DNA of 64,000 bases from Tolumonas auensis DSM 9187 (GCF_000023065.1 NC_012691.1:730501-794500); one strand, 5' to 3'. Counted from the stretch's first letter, positions 50,927-59,101 are shown. Translations and numbers: made by a program. The notes: generated by a model from the sequence alone, not told the origin.

Positions 50927-51229
50927 TCATTTCGCAGAATTGATGATCTTTAATGATGGGAATTTCATATGATGCATGAATTCTCTGAAGATAAGCAACT
51001 GCGCATAAAATAACGGCGTTGTATCGGTTTCCGAATCTCTGGCTGGCCTTCCCATTGAAATTTCAGCATATTGTCCGAACAGATACTCCAGGTGATCCCG
51101 CATCAAAATCATCACAGCACCGGTTTCTACACCACAAAGAGACGCAATATGTTGAATAAAACTGTTGGCATTGTATAGAACAACATCCTGTGGAATTTTA
51201 GTTCTTGAGATGAAATATTCATCAAGCAC
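50927..51229 (-). CDS. Hypothetical protein
   Basis: A 100-residue protein not recognised, mostly helical with no membrane segment. The only candidate start is the GTG at 51229, directly abutting a GGAG, so its true start is uncertain. It begins immediately after the attC-like end at about 51232 and lies 17 nt before the second GFA gene, with which it may share a cassette. Confidence 0.55.
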   Translation of the reverse strand: MLDEYFISRTKIPQDVVLYNANSFIQHIASLCGVETGAVMILMRDHLEYLFGQYAEISMGRPARDSETDTTPLFYAQLLIFREFMHHMKFPSLKIINSAK

Positions 51230-51232
51230 CTC

Positions 51233-51290
51233 CGGGAGTTTAACCTCCGGCTAAATGGCGGTTGAAAACCGTCCTGTCCAGTAACTCAAG
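51233..51290 (-). other. Probable attC site, partly coding
   Basis: On the - strand GGACGG, then CCGCCATTTA and the terminal GTTAAAC, match the right two thirds of the array's attC consensus. The left third is diverged. It encodes the last residues and stop of the DUF1810 gene. Confidence 0.55.
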
Positions 51291-51713
51291 CGTTCTTTCA
51301 TCTCTCTGGCCCTGATAATACTTCTCGAGCACTTGTGAAAATACATTATTCTCGCAGGATACACTTTCAAACAAAGTCATGGATGAGCGGAGTTTTAATA
51401 CATCGGGGTATCCGAAAATATCCTCCGCTGTGACTCCGTCAATAGATACCAGAGTGTTCGCGCATTCGATCAATCTTTTACCAAGGATAGGATCAGATAA
51501 GTAGTCTTCCGCTTCTTCACGGCCATGTATTCCAAAATATTCACTTGTTGCGCTAGAGCCTAAGCCTTTAATTTGGGGGAATATGAACCACATCCAATGC
51601 CCGGTTTTTTTGCCCCGTTTCAACTCTGCCAATGCGGAATCGAAGATACCCATCTGTGCATCAACATAGCGAGTCAGGTTTGGTTTCACTGGTGTTAAAG
51701 GAGTCGTTAGCAT
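51240..51713 (-). CDS. DUF1810 family protein
   Basis: A 157-residue protein with the family segment ALAELKRGKKTGHWMWFIFPQ and later EYFGIHGREEAEDYL. Function is unknown. The ATG at 51713 has a GAGGG site 9 nt upstream. Its C-terminus runs into an attC-like sequence, a frequent feature of integron cassette genes. Confidence 0.82.
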   Translation of the reverse strand: MLTTPLTPVKPNLTRYVDAQMGIFDSALAELKRGKKTGHWMWFIFPQIKGLGSSATSEYFGIHGREEAEDYLSDPILGKRLIECANTLVSIDGVTAEDIFGYPDVLKLRSSMTLFESVSCENNVFSQVLEKYYQGQRDERTLELLDRTVFNRHLAGG

Positions 51714-51808
51714 ATCAGCAAGCCCTCTTAGCCTCATCGTGCAACCATTCGAAGTTGCTCCAGTCCGTTGTCAGGTGTTTCCTTTGTATTACAGGTGCTT
51801 AGATTTTA

Positions 51809-52519
51809 TTAATCATCATTACTGTGCTGCATTAATGTTGTTAATTGAGTGGTGATGGAGTGTTTGCGATTCACCATCTTGATGGCCAACTTGTCACTAC
51901 CGCCATGTTGTTGAATGGTGTGAATGATAGCGTCGTCCGAAAGCCGGCTGACGCGCGATAAAGCGTCAATCAACTGTAATTTACTCATTGAACCAAAAAG
52001 ATCGTATGCACGGCGATTGTCTTGATTTGTTCTTAACGTGATGATTTCATAGACATCGTTGCCAAAGGCCTTGCCTTTTGGATCGCCATAGGCTCGAAAT
52101 AGCAACGCACCACCAACATCGATGGTGATCACTTGTCCATTCAGTACACCCTGATTATCACCGTGTAATCCGACGGCATCCCAATTGGCCATCCACGCAT
52201 GAACGGCAAACCATTGCTGAGCTTGCCGGCGTTCGTCGTCAGAAAATTGAGCGAGGCTTTGTTTATCCAGCTTTTCCCACCGAGTCGCGACCTGATGCGA
52301 ATTAACGGTTGGAATATAGGTGAGAGTTGGCGCACCGGCGAGTTGATAAAGCTGAGCCGCGATCCATTCGTTCTTCGCAAGCATGGGTGATTCCAACTCT
52401 TTTACGTAATAACGTTGCCCATTATTGTCTTCGTAAATTCCAGCGCAATTGCTGCCAAGCTGGCCGCCAACCCGTATCATGGTTGTGGTGTCTATCGGCC
52501 TTTCAATCTGGTCATTCAT
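51809..52519 (-). CDS. Kinase-fold protein (HipA/PI-kinase-like)
   Basis: A 236-residue protein with a glycine-rich start GGQLGSNCAGIY (about residues 18-29), a lysine in YYVKELES that would bind ATP phosphates, and NWDAVGLHGDNQGV with IDVGGALLFR (about residues 115-145), which resemble catalytic D/N and metal-binding D of minimal kinase folds. Its start overlaps the upstream phosphatase gene by 8 nt. The substrate is unknown; a phosphatase-kinase pair is suggested. Confidence 0.6.
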   Translation of the reverse strand: MNDQIERPIDTTTMIRVGGQLGSNCAGIYEDNNGQRYYVKELESPMLAKNEWIAAQLYQLAGAPTLTYIPTVNSHQVATRWEKLDKQSLAQFSDDERRQAQQWFAVHAWMANWDAVGLHGDNQGVLNGQVITIDVGGALLFRAYGDPKGKAFGNDVYEIITLRTNQDNRRAYDLFGSMSKLQLIDALSRVSRLSDDAIIHTIQQHGGSDKLAIKMVNRKHSITTQLTTLMQHSNDD

Positions 52520-53081
52520 CCATGATGGCCTTTGTTGCCCGAACCACAGAAAGTTGTCCCGGTGTTTCTATCGCACCTTGACGTCGGTGTCTCACCAGGC
52601 GGATTGCTTCTGCTGGATCCATTCCCAATTCCACCAAAAGACGACTGGCGATCATCCCGGCCCGACCCAACCCGCCTTTACAGTGCACCAGTATGTTTTC
52701 TCTGGCACGCAACCGCTGCCGAATGACTTTTCCCTCGTCCTGCCAACGCGTTTCGAATTGCTGATCGGGCACTGAAAAATCTTTGATTGGCAGATGGATC
52801 CAAAGCATGCCGCGTTTTGTCACCTCTTGGCCTAACTCCGTGACCTTTAGAGTATGAAATTCTTCAGATTCCAGCAGGGTTAAAACGACACTGGCATTCC
52901 ATGCTTCTATAACATCTAAATCTGCCTGAAGATCTCTTTCCCAAATTCCTGTTACCGCATAACGATCGTATTTACCCGGACAAAAGGTAATTCCAATAAA
53001 GCCAAAATGTTCATTGGCTCGCACCTCTGCGATTTGCAGCGGATGTGTCGCACTGGTTCTTAGTAATGTCATTGCATCCAT
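52512..53081 (-). CDS. Dual-specificity/tyrosine protein phosphatase
   Basis: A protein of about 189 residues with the CX5R active site HCKGGLGRAG (about residues 133-142) and a general-acid Asp in the loop PIKDFSVPD (about 98-106). It resembles CDKN3-like phosphatases. The start is one of the closely spaced ATGs at 53081 or 53072. It overlaps the kinase-fold gene, so both are translated together. Confidence 0.8.
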   Translation of the reverse strand: MDAMTLLRTSATHPLQIAEVRANEHFGFIGITFCPGKYDRYAVTGIWERDLQADLDVIEAWNASVVLTLLESEEFHTLKVTELGQEVTKRGMLWIHLPIKDFSVPDQQFETRWQDEGKVIRQRLRARENILVHCKGGLGRAGMIASRLLVELGMDPAEAIRLVRHRRQGAIETPGQLSVVRATKAIMDE

Positions 53082-53178
53082 TTCCAAATAAACAAGAACG
53101 TTGTACCAGACTAAAGAATCCTCATGCCTTGACGCAGGGCAAAATCACGAAAGCCCGCATCCCGGATGCCCCAACTCA

Positions 53179-53925
53179 TCACCGCCTCATCAGCGCGAAC
53201 ACACCCCAGCCCAGGTATTCACGCGTGTAAGCGGCGTAACGCTCGGGTTCCGAGGTCAGTTGGGCTCGAACCTCGTTGGCTAACTCGTCGTCGGGATTGG
53301 CTTCAAGCCACCGGCGCATAGTGAGCCATTTGGCCGCTTCGTATCTGTCCCAACCGTCTTGGTTGGCCAGAACCATTTCAACAACGTCGTAGCCGAGGTG
53401 GCCGAAAGACGAAATAAATTCTGGAAGCACGAGGAAGTCAGCGATTGAGTTGGCAAGACATCGCTTGGCAATATCTTCTGTTGGCGGCAATTGCCGCCAG
53501 TAGGGCTCGCCGATGAGAATGATCCCTCCGGTGCGCAGGCTTCGCGCCAGAAGCGCGATAGTGCCGGCGACTCCTCTGGCGATCCAGGTTGCGCCAACGC
53601 AGGCGGCCACGTCGACCTTCTCATCAGAGACGTAACCCGCTGCATCGCCATGAATGAACTTAACCTGATGGGCAACGCCGAGTTCTTCAGCACGAAGTTT
53701 CGCTTGCTCGGTGAACAACTGACTCATGTCGATGCCAGTGCCGACGATGCCGTGATCGCGTGCCCAGGTGCATAGCATTTCCCCCGAACCACTGCCGAGG
53801 TCGAGCACTCGTGCCCCAGGCTCCAGATGCAACGCCATGCCGAGAGTGGCGAACTTATCGGGTGTGAACGGGTTATGGATGCGGTGAGCACTTTCAGTGA
53901 TGTTGAATATTCGTGGGATGTCCAT
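53179..53925 (-). CDS. SAM-dependent methyltransferase (class I)
   Basis: A 248-residue methyltransferase with motif I VLDLGSGSGEM (about residues 40-50) and a downstream acidic motif (TGIDMS). The target is not evident; the fold is that of small-molecule methyltransferases. The start at 53925 has an AAGGAAG site. Its upstream flank is the attC at 53964-54020, so it begins a cassette, but no clear attC was found after its stop. Base composition is GC-richer than the neighbouring cassettes. Confidence 0.8.
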   Translation of the reverse strand: MDIPRIFNITESAHRIHNPFTPDKFATLGMALHLEPGARVLDLGSGSGEMLCTWARDHGIVGTGIDMSQLFTEQAKLRAEELGVAHQVKFIHGDAAGYVSDEKVDVAACVGATWIARGVAGTIALLARSLRTGGIILIGEPYWRQLPPTEDIAKRCLANSIADFLVLPEFISSFGHLGYDVVEMVLANQDGWDRYEAAKWLTMRRWLEANPDDELANEVRAQLTSEPERYAAYTREYLGWGVFALMRR

Positions 53926-53963
53926 TGTGAAAACTTCCTTGCGGGAGAGTGAATTCGCTTGGG

Positions 53964-54020
53964 GGCTAACTTCGAATTGTACGGTGGCTGAAAGCCGTCC
54001 CACATTTAGTTTTGTTAGCC
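53964..54020 (-). other. attC site A (57 bp)
   Basis: The ends are GGCTAAC and GTTAGCC. On the - strand GGGACGGC ... GCCACCG forms the central stem. R'' equals the complement of the next cassette boundary (54889-54895, GGCTAAC on the + strand), consistent with the toxin-antitoxin segment being one cassette that ends in this site. Confidence 0.8.
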
Positions 54021-54033
54021 GCTAGGTGCCAGA

Positions 54034-54061
54034 TTGACACATATTGGCTAATCGTTAATAA
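54034..54061 (+). promoter_or_regulatory. Promoter and operator of the toxin-antitoxin pair
   Basis: TTGACA (54034-54039), 16 bp, then TAATAA. Two copies of TGACACAYATTGG (about 54035 and 54090) flank the start region and may be operator half-sites for the antitoxin. Confidence 0.6.
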
Positions 54062-54109
54062 AGTGCCATAATCATGTTGTGCCACAATGACACACATTGG
54101 AGATTGATT

Positions 54110-54379
54110 ATGGCAACCGCATTACCTCGTATCACTGCGCGTGTTGACGCAGAAACACAAGATTTACTTGCTCAAGCGGCAGCGATTGCTGGTATGACGA
54201 GTATCAACTCATTTGTACTTAATGCAGCCATCGATAAAGCAAAACAAATCATGGAACGTGAAAGAGCGCTAAAACTGTCTCAACGTGATGCCATGATGTT
54301 AGCTGATGCGCTGGACGCACCAACAAAACCGAATGCCAGATTGCAACAGGCCGCAGAACGCTACAAGGCTAAAACATAA
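54110..54379 (+). CDS. DUF1778 (TacA-like) antitoxin
   Basis: An 89-residue ribbon-helix-helix antitoxin. The N-terminal RITARVDAETQDLLAQAAA and SINSFVLNAA segments are typical, and the C-terminal helix would wrap the toxin. The ATG at 54110 follows GGAGATTGATT. Its stop overlaps the toxin start by one base. Confidence 0.88.
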   Translation: MATALPRITARVDAETQDLLAQAAAIAGMTSINSFVLNAAIDKAKQIMERERALKLSQRDAMMLADALDAPTKPNARLQQAAERYKAKT

Positions 54380-54873
54380 TGATGACGGTGAAGCTGGATA
54401 AAGCAACGCATGACCGACAGCATTTTGATTGTGGTGTAGAAAGCCTGAATAACTATTTGAAAGTGATGGCCAACCAGCAATCACAGAAAGATAACACGCG
54501 AACATTTGTGCTCGTAGAAGAGCAAAATTCAGAACGGGTGATTGGTTATTACACGTTAACCATGACACCAATAGACCTCAGTGCATTACCCGATAAATTG
54601 CAAAAAAAGCATCACAATGCCAGTTCAGGCGGACTGATTGCTCGTTTAGCTATAGATAAACGCTATGCAAAACAAGGTCACGGAGAGTGGTTGCTGATTG
54701 ATGCTTTGAGCCGATTACTGCAAGCCAGTGAAACCGTGGCTTTTCCGGTCGTTATTGTTGATGCGAAAGATGGTGCAATTGGCTTTTATGAAAAGTTTGG
54801 ATTTACGCCATTTCAAGATTCAACTAATAAGCTGTTTCTTACAATTGCTGATATTCGCGCCAGTCTTGAATAA
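54379..54873 (+). CDS. GNAT-family (TacT-like) toxin
   Basis: A 164-residue acetyltransferase. TacT-type toxins acetylate the amino group of charged tRNAs. The acetyl-CoA motif appears as RYAKQGHGEWLL (about residues 94-105) and the C-terminal FYEKFGF carries the conserved tyrosine. Co-translated with its antitoxin (TAATG). The pair runs on the + strand against the other cassettes and has its own promoter. Confidence 0.88.
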   Translation: MMTVKLDKATHDRQHFDCGVESLNNYLKVMANQQSQKDNTRTFVLVEEQNSERVIGYYTLTMTPIDLSALPDKLQKKHHNASSGGLIARLAIDKRYAKQGHGEWLLIDALSRLLQASETVAFPVVIVDAKDGAIGFYEKFGFTPFQDSTNKLFLTIADIRASLE

Positions 54874-54888
54874 ATCACCGCTTAAAGC

Positions 54889-54948
54889 GGCTAACTTCAA
54901 CTTAATTGGCGGCACGTAGTGCCGTCCAAATTTAAGTTTTTGTTATAC
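54889..54948 (-). other. attC site B (60 bp)
   Basis: On the - strand it starts GTATAAC and ends GTTAGCC, with arms AACTTAAATTTGGACGGC and GCCGCCAATTAAGTT. Its R'' (GTATAAC) is the exact complement of the cassette boundary GTTATAC at 56758-56764, so it belongs to the GHKL-nuclease cassette. Confidence 0.9.
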
Positions 54949-54955
54949 ATATTTT

Positions 54956-56722
54956 CTATGCGTGTTGCTCACCACCAAGCTCTTTTAATAACCAATTTAA
55001 TTGGTGTCGAGCACTAGCAATTATTTCATCGAATATAAAAACATTAGTGTTAGGCTCCATGTGGTGAGATGGTGGCAAATCAATTCCTCGTTTACCACCG
55101 ATCAATATCACAGTAATTTTTGATGATGTGTATGGAACAAAATCATTTCTATAGGCTGTTGCTTGTTGATAGTCTTTATATTGCAAAGAATGACTTGGGC
55201 GTTTAAATTCGATAAGTAAATATTCATTAGCAAAGTTTACATTTAAAAGCAAGTCAGGTCGTTTATTAGCTCGCTCACCAATATAGTTTTTATTAAGAAA
55301 ATCTTCAACTTGTCTTTTAAGGGTTCTATTGCTGCTAAATACTGAATAATTAGCACCAAACACCCACAAACACTTTTCTAAAGCTGAGTGAACAACATAT
55401 TCTTCTGTTTCTTCTTTTTGACAAAGCTCTTCAAATCGGTCTAGAAACTCTAATCGGCTTTTTGCTTGCTCACCAACTATTGCTAATTCTGCTAATCCGA
55501 ATTCACTAAGGGCTTCTGCTAATTTTGATATCTCAGAATGTTCTGCCGCGTGAATATAATCTAGTATTGCTCTGTAATCAGTTTTTTCTACGGCATCAAG
55601 TAACACGCTTACAATTGGTTCGACTTTTGATTCAGGCTCTCCATAATATCTACCTAGAATGGATTTTATGGCTTTATCTGCATATACACGTTTATATTCA
55701 GGTAAGGCAGATAATCTTTCATTTATTTTTCTTGTTAGTCTAGCTTGAGCTAAACTCATTTCTCTGCCATATTCTTCTTTTACTTTTTCTTTGAGTAATG
55801 GTTTTATGAATTCTTGAATTTCAGTGAATAGTTCACTGTTTTCAATTAATGCTCCCCAATCGGCCGTAACATGGTCAAATAAGCCATCAGCTTCGATTTC
55901 ACCATAGATTTTATCTAATAATTTTGTTGGGAAATCTTCTTCTCTATCTAAACCAAAGAAGGTAGGGGAACCTACTATTTTTCCACCTACGCGAATTGAT
56001 ATTCCTGGTTGTTTTAATTTCCCTTTTTGGTTTGAAACTGTAAATCGGATATTTAATTCGCCGACATTAGGGAGATTGTGTTTTAACTGAGTATAACTAC
56101 CTTGTATATCATCAATACCTAATTTTTTATCGTTGACTGTGATTTCTATATCATCACTTCTGCCATATTCTTGTAGTAAAAGTTGTCTTAATTTATCGGG
56201 GCTTGGGAATGATAGGTTTTGAACCAAATTTGATAATGTTATCTTAGTGCCATGGCTTTTAGAATCTGGAATATCAACAATGTTTAAGTTTACTGACAAA
56301 TCTTCGATATCATTTGCATTTTCTAAATCTGCGGTTGTTAAAGAAAAGGTACACTTTTTACCTCTTGTCCATGTCTCCACTTGCATCGCGTTTGCAATCA
56401 TGAGACCAGCAAATTTTCCAATTCCTTTCTTCCCTTTAACTTTGCGCTTTTTTTGACTTGTCAGTTCACCTCTTCTTTGCCTGCGATCACTAGCGATATA
56501 TAAATACTCTTTAAGCAGTTCATGTTCTGTCATTCCAGAACCATTATCACATACAATAACCGGATCACTTGTTAATGGTTCTGGTAAACTTATATTTATA
56601 TGTTCAGCATCAGCATCCCAACCATTATCAATTAATTCTTTTAATGCTCTTTCTGAGGAACGATAGTTTTCGGCTAATAACTTTGCTAATCGAGTGTCGA
56701 CTTGAAAGGTAATTTTAGGCAC
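54956..56722 (-). CDS. GHKL ATPase fused to a PD-(D/E)XK-like nuclease domain
   Basis: A 588-residue protein. The N-terminus is a Hsp90/MutL/MORC-type ATPase: ELIDNGWDAD (29-38, catalytic Glu and Mg-binding Asn), CDNGSGM (58-64) and KKGIGKFAG (98-106). The middle is helical. The C-terminus contains RPDLLL (Asp490) and LLIEFKRP (Glu505, Lys507), the D...ExK pattern of restriction-type nucleases. Such ATPase-nuclease fusions are expected in DNA-targeting defence systems, but I do not recognise this one as a named system. It is a complete integron cassette (boundary 56764, attC B). It is AT-rich compared with the core genes. Confidence 0.75.
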   Translation of the reverse strand: MPKITFQVDTRLAKLLAENYRSSERALKELIDNGWDADAEHINISLPEPLTSDPVIVCDNGSGMTEHELLKEYLYIASDRRQRRGELTSQKKRKVKGKKGIGKFAGLMIANAMQVETWTRGKKCTFSLTTADLENANDIEDLSVNLNIVDIPDSKSHGTKITLSNLVQNLSFPSPDKLRQLLLQEYGRSDDIEITVNDKKLGIDDIQGSYTQLKHNLPNVGELNIRFTVSNQKGKLKQPGISIRVGGKIVGSPTFFGLDREEDFPTKLLDKIYGEIEADGLFDHVTADWGALIENSELFTEIQEFIKPLLKEKVKEEYGREMSLAQARLTRKINERLSALPEYKRVYADKAIKSILGRYYGEPESKVEPIVSVLLDAVEKTDYRAILDYIHAAEHSEISKLAEALSEFGLAELAIVGEQAKSRLEFLDRFEELCQKEETEEYVVHSALEKCLWVFGANYSVFSSNRTLKRQVEDFLNKNYIGERANKRPDLLLNVNFANEYLLIEFKRPSHSLQYKDYQQATAYRNDFVPYTSSKITVILIGGKRGIDLPPSHHMEPNTNVFIFDEIIASARHQLNWLLKELGGEQHA

Positions 56723-56757
56723 TAAATTTTCCTCAAATATTGATAATGTCGCAATAT

Positions 56758-56794
56758 GTATAACTTTTACTTAAATGGCGGCATGCAATGCCGT
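56758..56794 (-). other. attC site C, R' half (interrupted by the IS)
   Basis: GTATAAC (56758-56764), the L box ACTTAAATGG and GGCGGCATGCAATGCC, then the target triplet CGT. The remainder of the site lies at 58050-58075 beyond the IS. Confidence 0.9.
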
Positions 56795-56827
56795 TGATGT
56801 TCACCCGATAAAACGGACACGCGTTTA

Positions 56828-57616
56828 TTAAGCAGCATGTTCAAACTGTATCGGAGATACATAATTGAGGCTACTGTGCAGCCGCACCTTATTATAAAAA
56901 TTCCGGATGTATCTGCTGATCTGATCTCTCAGTGCAGATACAGTCGGAAAATAATTTTCGTAAATCAGTTCAGACTTTAACGTCTTAAAAAACGATTCAA
57001 CTTCAGCGTTATCGGTGCACTGACCTGGCCGGTTCATACTATGTCGGATCCCAAATTTATTGAGCCAGATTTGCATGGCTTGTGCTCTGAACTCAACACC
57101 ACGATCAGTATGTAAAATTAATCCCGCTTTGGGTTTGCGTTGCTTCAATGCTTGATACAAGGCGGCAACCGAGAATTCCGCATTGAGCTTCTCTTGAAGC
57201 GACCAGCCAATAATTTTTCGCGACCAGAGATCGACAATCACGGCCAGGAATACGTGCCGACGGCCATGGCGGATATAAGTCACATCGCTGGACCATTGCT
57301 GGTTCGGCCCCGTTGGTTTTGGAGCCTGTAGCCTGTAATTAGGCAGAACTTTTAATTCAGCCCGAAGCTTACTTAATCGCTTATAAACCCGCTCAACACG
57401 GGCTTTTAAACCATTTTCTCTCATCAATCTGGCAACACGTTTGCGGCTGATGACAATGCTTTCAGCGCGTAATGCCTGATAAATTTTAGGACTGCCGTAT
57501 CGTTCCGCCGATGCCTTGAAGACGCGCTTAATGTGCGTCAGTAACACAGCATCCTGTTGCGTGTGAACACTGGGAGTGCGCTTTAGCCAGTCATAATAGC
57601 CACTACGCGTTGGCAA
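56828..57616 (-). CDS. IS3-family transposase OrfB (DDE integrase core)
   Basis: A DDE catalytic domain: SSDVTYI with the first Asp, HTDRGVEF with the second, and the Glu in DNAEVESFFKTLK. The recognised region begins near 57616 without an ATG (TTG). OrfB is normally made by -1 frameshifting from orfA at the A6G heptamer (57699-57705), but here orfB lies in the other alternative frame, so a small indel may have inactivated it. Confidence 0.85.
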   Translation of the reverse strand: MPTRSGYYDWLKRTPSVHTQQDAVLLTHIKRVFKASAERYGSPKIYQALRAESIVISRKRVARLMRENGLKARVERVYKRLSKLRAELKVLPNYRLQAPKPTGPNQQWSSDVTYIRHGRRHVFLAVIVDLWSRKIIGWSLQEKLNAEFSVAALYQALKQRKPKAGLILHTDRGVEFRAQAMQIWLNKFGIRHSMNRPGQCTDNAEVESFFKTLKSELIYENYFPTVSALRDQISRYIRNFYNKVRLHSSLNYVSPIQFEHAA

Positions 57617-57650
57617 AGACGTTTCACAGAGAGGCGAGAAGCATGCTTTT

Positions 57651-57995
57651 TTATGAATTGGAATGCTTCCGTCGTTCCTCGGCCAGAAAGCGTTGCCACT
57701 TTTTTAGGATGTCATTTTCCTCTTCAAGTTCAGCAATACGTTTTCTGAGTTTTTTAAGCTCATCCTGCTCTTTGAGCTGGGCATTGGGCTCAGAAGGTTT
57801 GGTTGTGGGCTTCATCGGACCATATTTCCCTTCACGAAATTCTTTACGCCAACGAGACAACATAAAAGGATGAATGTCCAGTGCAGCAGCGACATCCTTT
57901 ACTGATCGCTGAGGGTCAAAACTCCATTGAACGGCTTTCATTTTGAACTCGTCAGAGTACTTAAAAATACGTTTAGCATTGGTATAAGCGGGCAT
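57651..57995 (-). CDS. IS3-family transposase OrfA
   Basis: A 114-residue protein with an N-terminal helix-turn-helix (KYSDEFKMKAVQW, SVKDVAAALDIHPFMLSRWRKEF) and a C-terminal leucine-zipper-like helix (ELKKLRKRIAELEEENDIL). The A6G slippery site lies at codons KK near the end. Confidence 0.88.
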   Translation of the reverse strand: MPAYTNAKRIFKYSDEFKMKAVQWSFDPQRSVKDVAAALDIHPFMLSRWRKEFREGKYGPMKPTTKPSEPNAQLKEQDELKKLRKRIAELEEENDILKKWQRFLAEERRKHSNS

Positions 57996-58049
57996 TGATG
58001 ACCTCTGGATTAGTTATCAATGCGTGTCCGAAAAAGTGGGTGAAGTCCA

Positions 58050-58075
58050 CGTCCAGTTTCAAGTTTTTGTTATGT
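58050..58075 (-). other. attC site C, R'' half (interrupted by the IS)
   Basis: CGT duplication, then CCAGTTTCAAGTTTTTGTTATGT. On the - strand it starts with R'' ACATAAC, whose TAA is the stop codon of the reverse transcriptase gene. Confidence 0.9.
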
Positions 58076-59101
58076 ATTTTCTTTTCTTAATTTGATTAAA
58101 AACATTAATGATTTCTTTGCAAAATCATTATCTGGTTCAACTTGTAACCAAAAAGAAAATTTACCTTCTAAGGATTGCAGACATTTAGGGTTTGAAATCT
58201 TCATTTTGGTTACATGTGATAAATAACCATGTTTTTGTATGTAGTAAAGTTCTTGTTTTAATTCACGTTTAAGTTGCCGAGGTATTGTTGCTTTGGGGCC
58301 AGATACTGATATGCCAGTTACTATTCTTTTGTTGTTATTTAGTTGTAATCTGGTTTTATTTTTATTTGGTGTTAAATTGTAATCAATAATTATAGATTCT
58401 ATTGTTTGTATTAATTCGTGAGGAATATACTCACCTGAAAAACAGAGATCATCAGCATATCTTGTGTATGTTAACTGATAAGATGTAGACAACAATGACA
58501 ATCTTTTATCTAACCCCACCAATAGAATATTTGATAAATATGGGCTTGTGGCTGCTCCTTGTGGTAATTTGTCATTTAAACAACACAGTGACGCTAAATT
58601 AAATGAAACATTATGAGAATATCCTAAAGAGCTAAACAGATTTATAACCCAATTTATTGGCAGTGATGGGAAAAAATCTTTAACATCCATTTGTAATAAA
58701 CATTTTTTATTTAGATGAGATTGAGCATTAGTTACAATCGAATGATTGAGATTAAATCCATGTGCAGCAGGATGAATTGATATTTTTTTCAGAATATTAT
58801 TGTAAATCCATTTTTGACAAGATAATAGGGACGGATATGGAGATACAATATGTCTAACACCACCTTTTTTCTTGGGGATATCGAACTCTCTATAAAATGA
58901 GTCTGGAGAGTGGATCATTTTTAAAAGCTCTAGATATTTTATGCCTATCAATAACGAAAGGTGTTCAAGCTCGAAAATTACAGGAAGATTTTTATCGACT
59001 AAATTCGTAATGTATGGAGTGTATTCTTCAATAATATCTAAAGATACACCGTGACTTATTAAGTATGAAATCCAGTATTCTATTGTGTTGTTTTTTTTCA
59101 T
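58070..59101 (-). CDS. Retron reverse transcriptase
   Basis: A 343-residue retron-type RT that would copy the msd part of the adjacent RNA into branched msDNA. Motifs: PKKKGGVRHI (76-85), AAHGF (112-116), LPQGAATSP (179-187), the catalytic YADD (215-218) and the VTG motif (261-263) of the retron thumb region. The start lies 8 nt after the a2 repeat of the ncRNA. The stop codon is inside the attC R'' box. The RT seems intact. It acts with the two upstream effector genes. Confidence 0.92.
   Translation of the reverse strand: MKKNNTIEYWISYLISHGVSLDIIEEYTPYITNLVDKNLPVIFELEHLSLLIGIKYLELLKMIHSPDSFYREFDIPKKKGGVRHIVSPYPSLLSCQKWIYNNILKKISIHPAAHGFNLNHSIVTNAQSHLNKKCLLQMDVKDFFPSLPINWVINLFSSLGYSHNVSFNLASLCCLNDKLPQGAATSPYLSNILLVGLDKRLSLLSTSYQLTYTRYADDLCFSGEYIPHELIQTIESIIIDYNLTPNKNKTRLQLNNNKRIVTGISVSGPKATIPRQLKRELKQELYYIQKHGYLSHVTKMKISNPKCLQSLEGKFSFWLQVEPDNDFAKKSLMFLIKLRKENT

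Larger units (their letters stand above)
56795..58049 (-). mobile_element. IS3-family insertion sequence in an attC site
   Basis: A 1255-bp element with ends TGATGTTCACCC and (complement) TGGACTTCACCC, whose terminal repeats also share CGGACACGC. It is flanked by a 3-bp duplication CGT (56792-56794 and 58050-58052). It carries orfA and orfB on the - strand. Removing it with one CGT restores an intact attC. Confidence 0.9.

Noticed and set aside
53088-53178. attC after the methyltransferase gene
   Set aside because: Only a GCATCC/GGATGC hairpin is visible, with no GTTRRRY-type cores.
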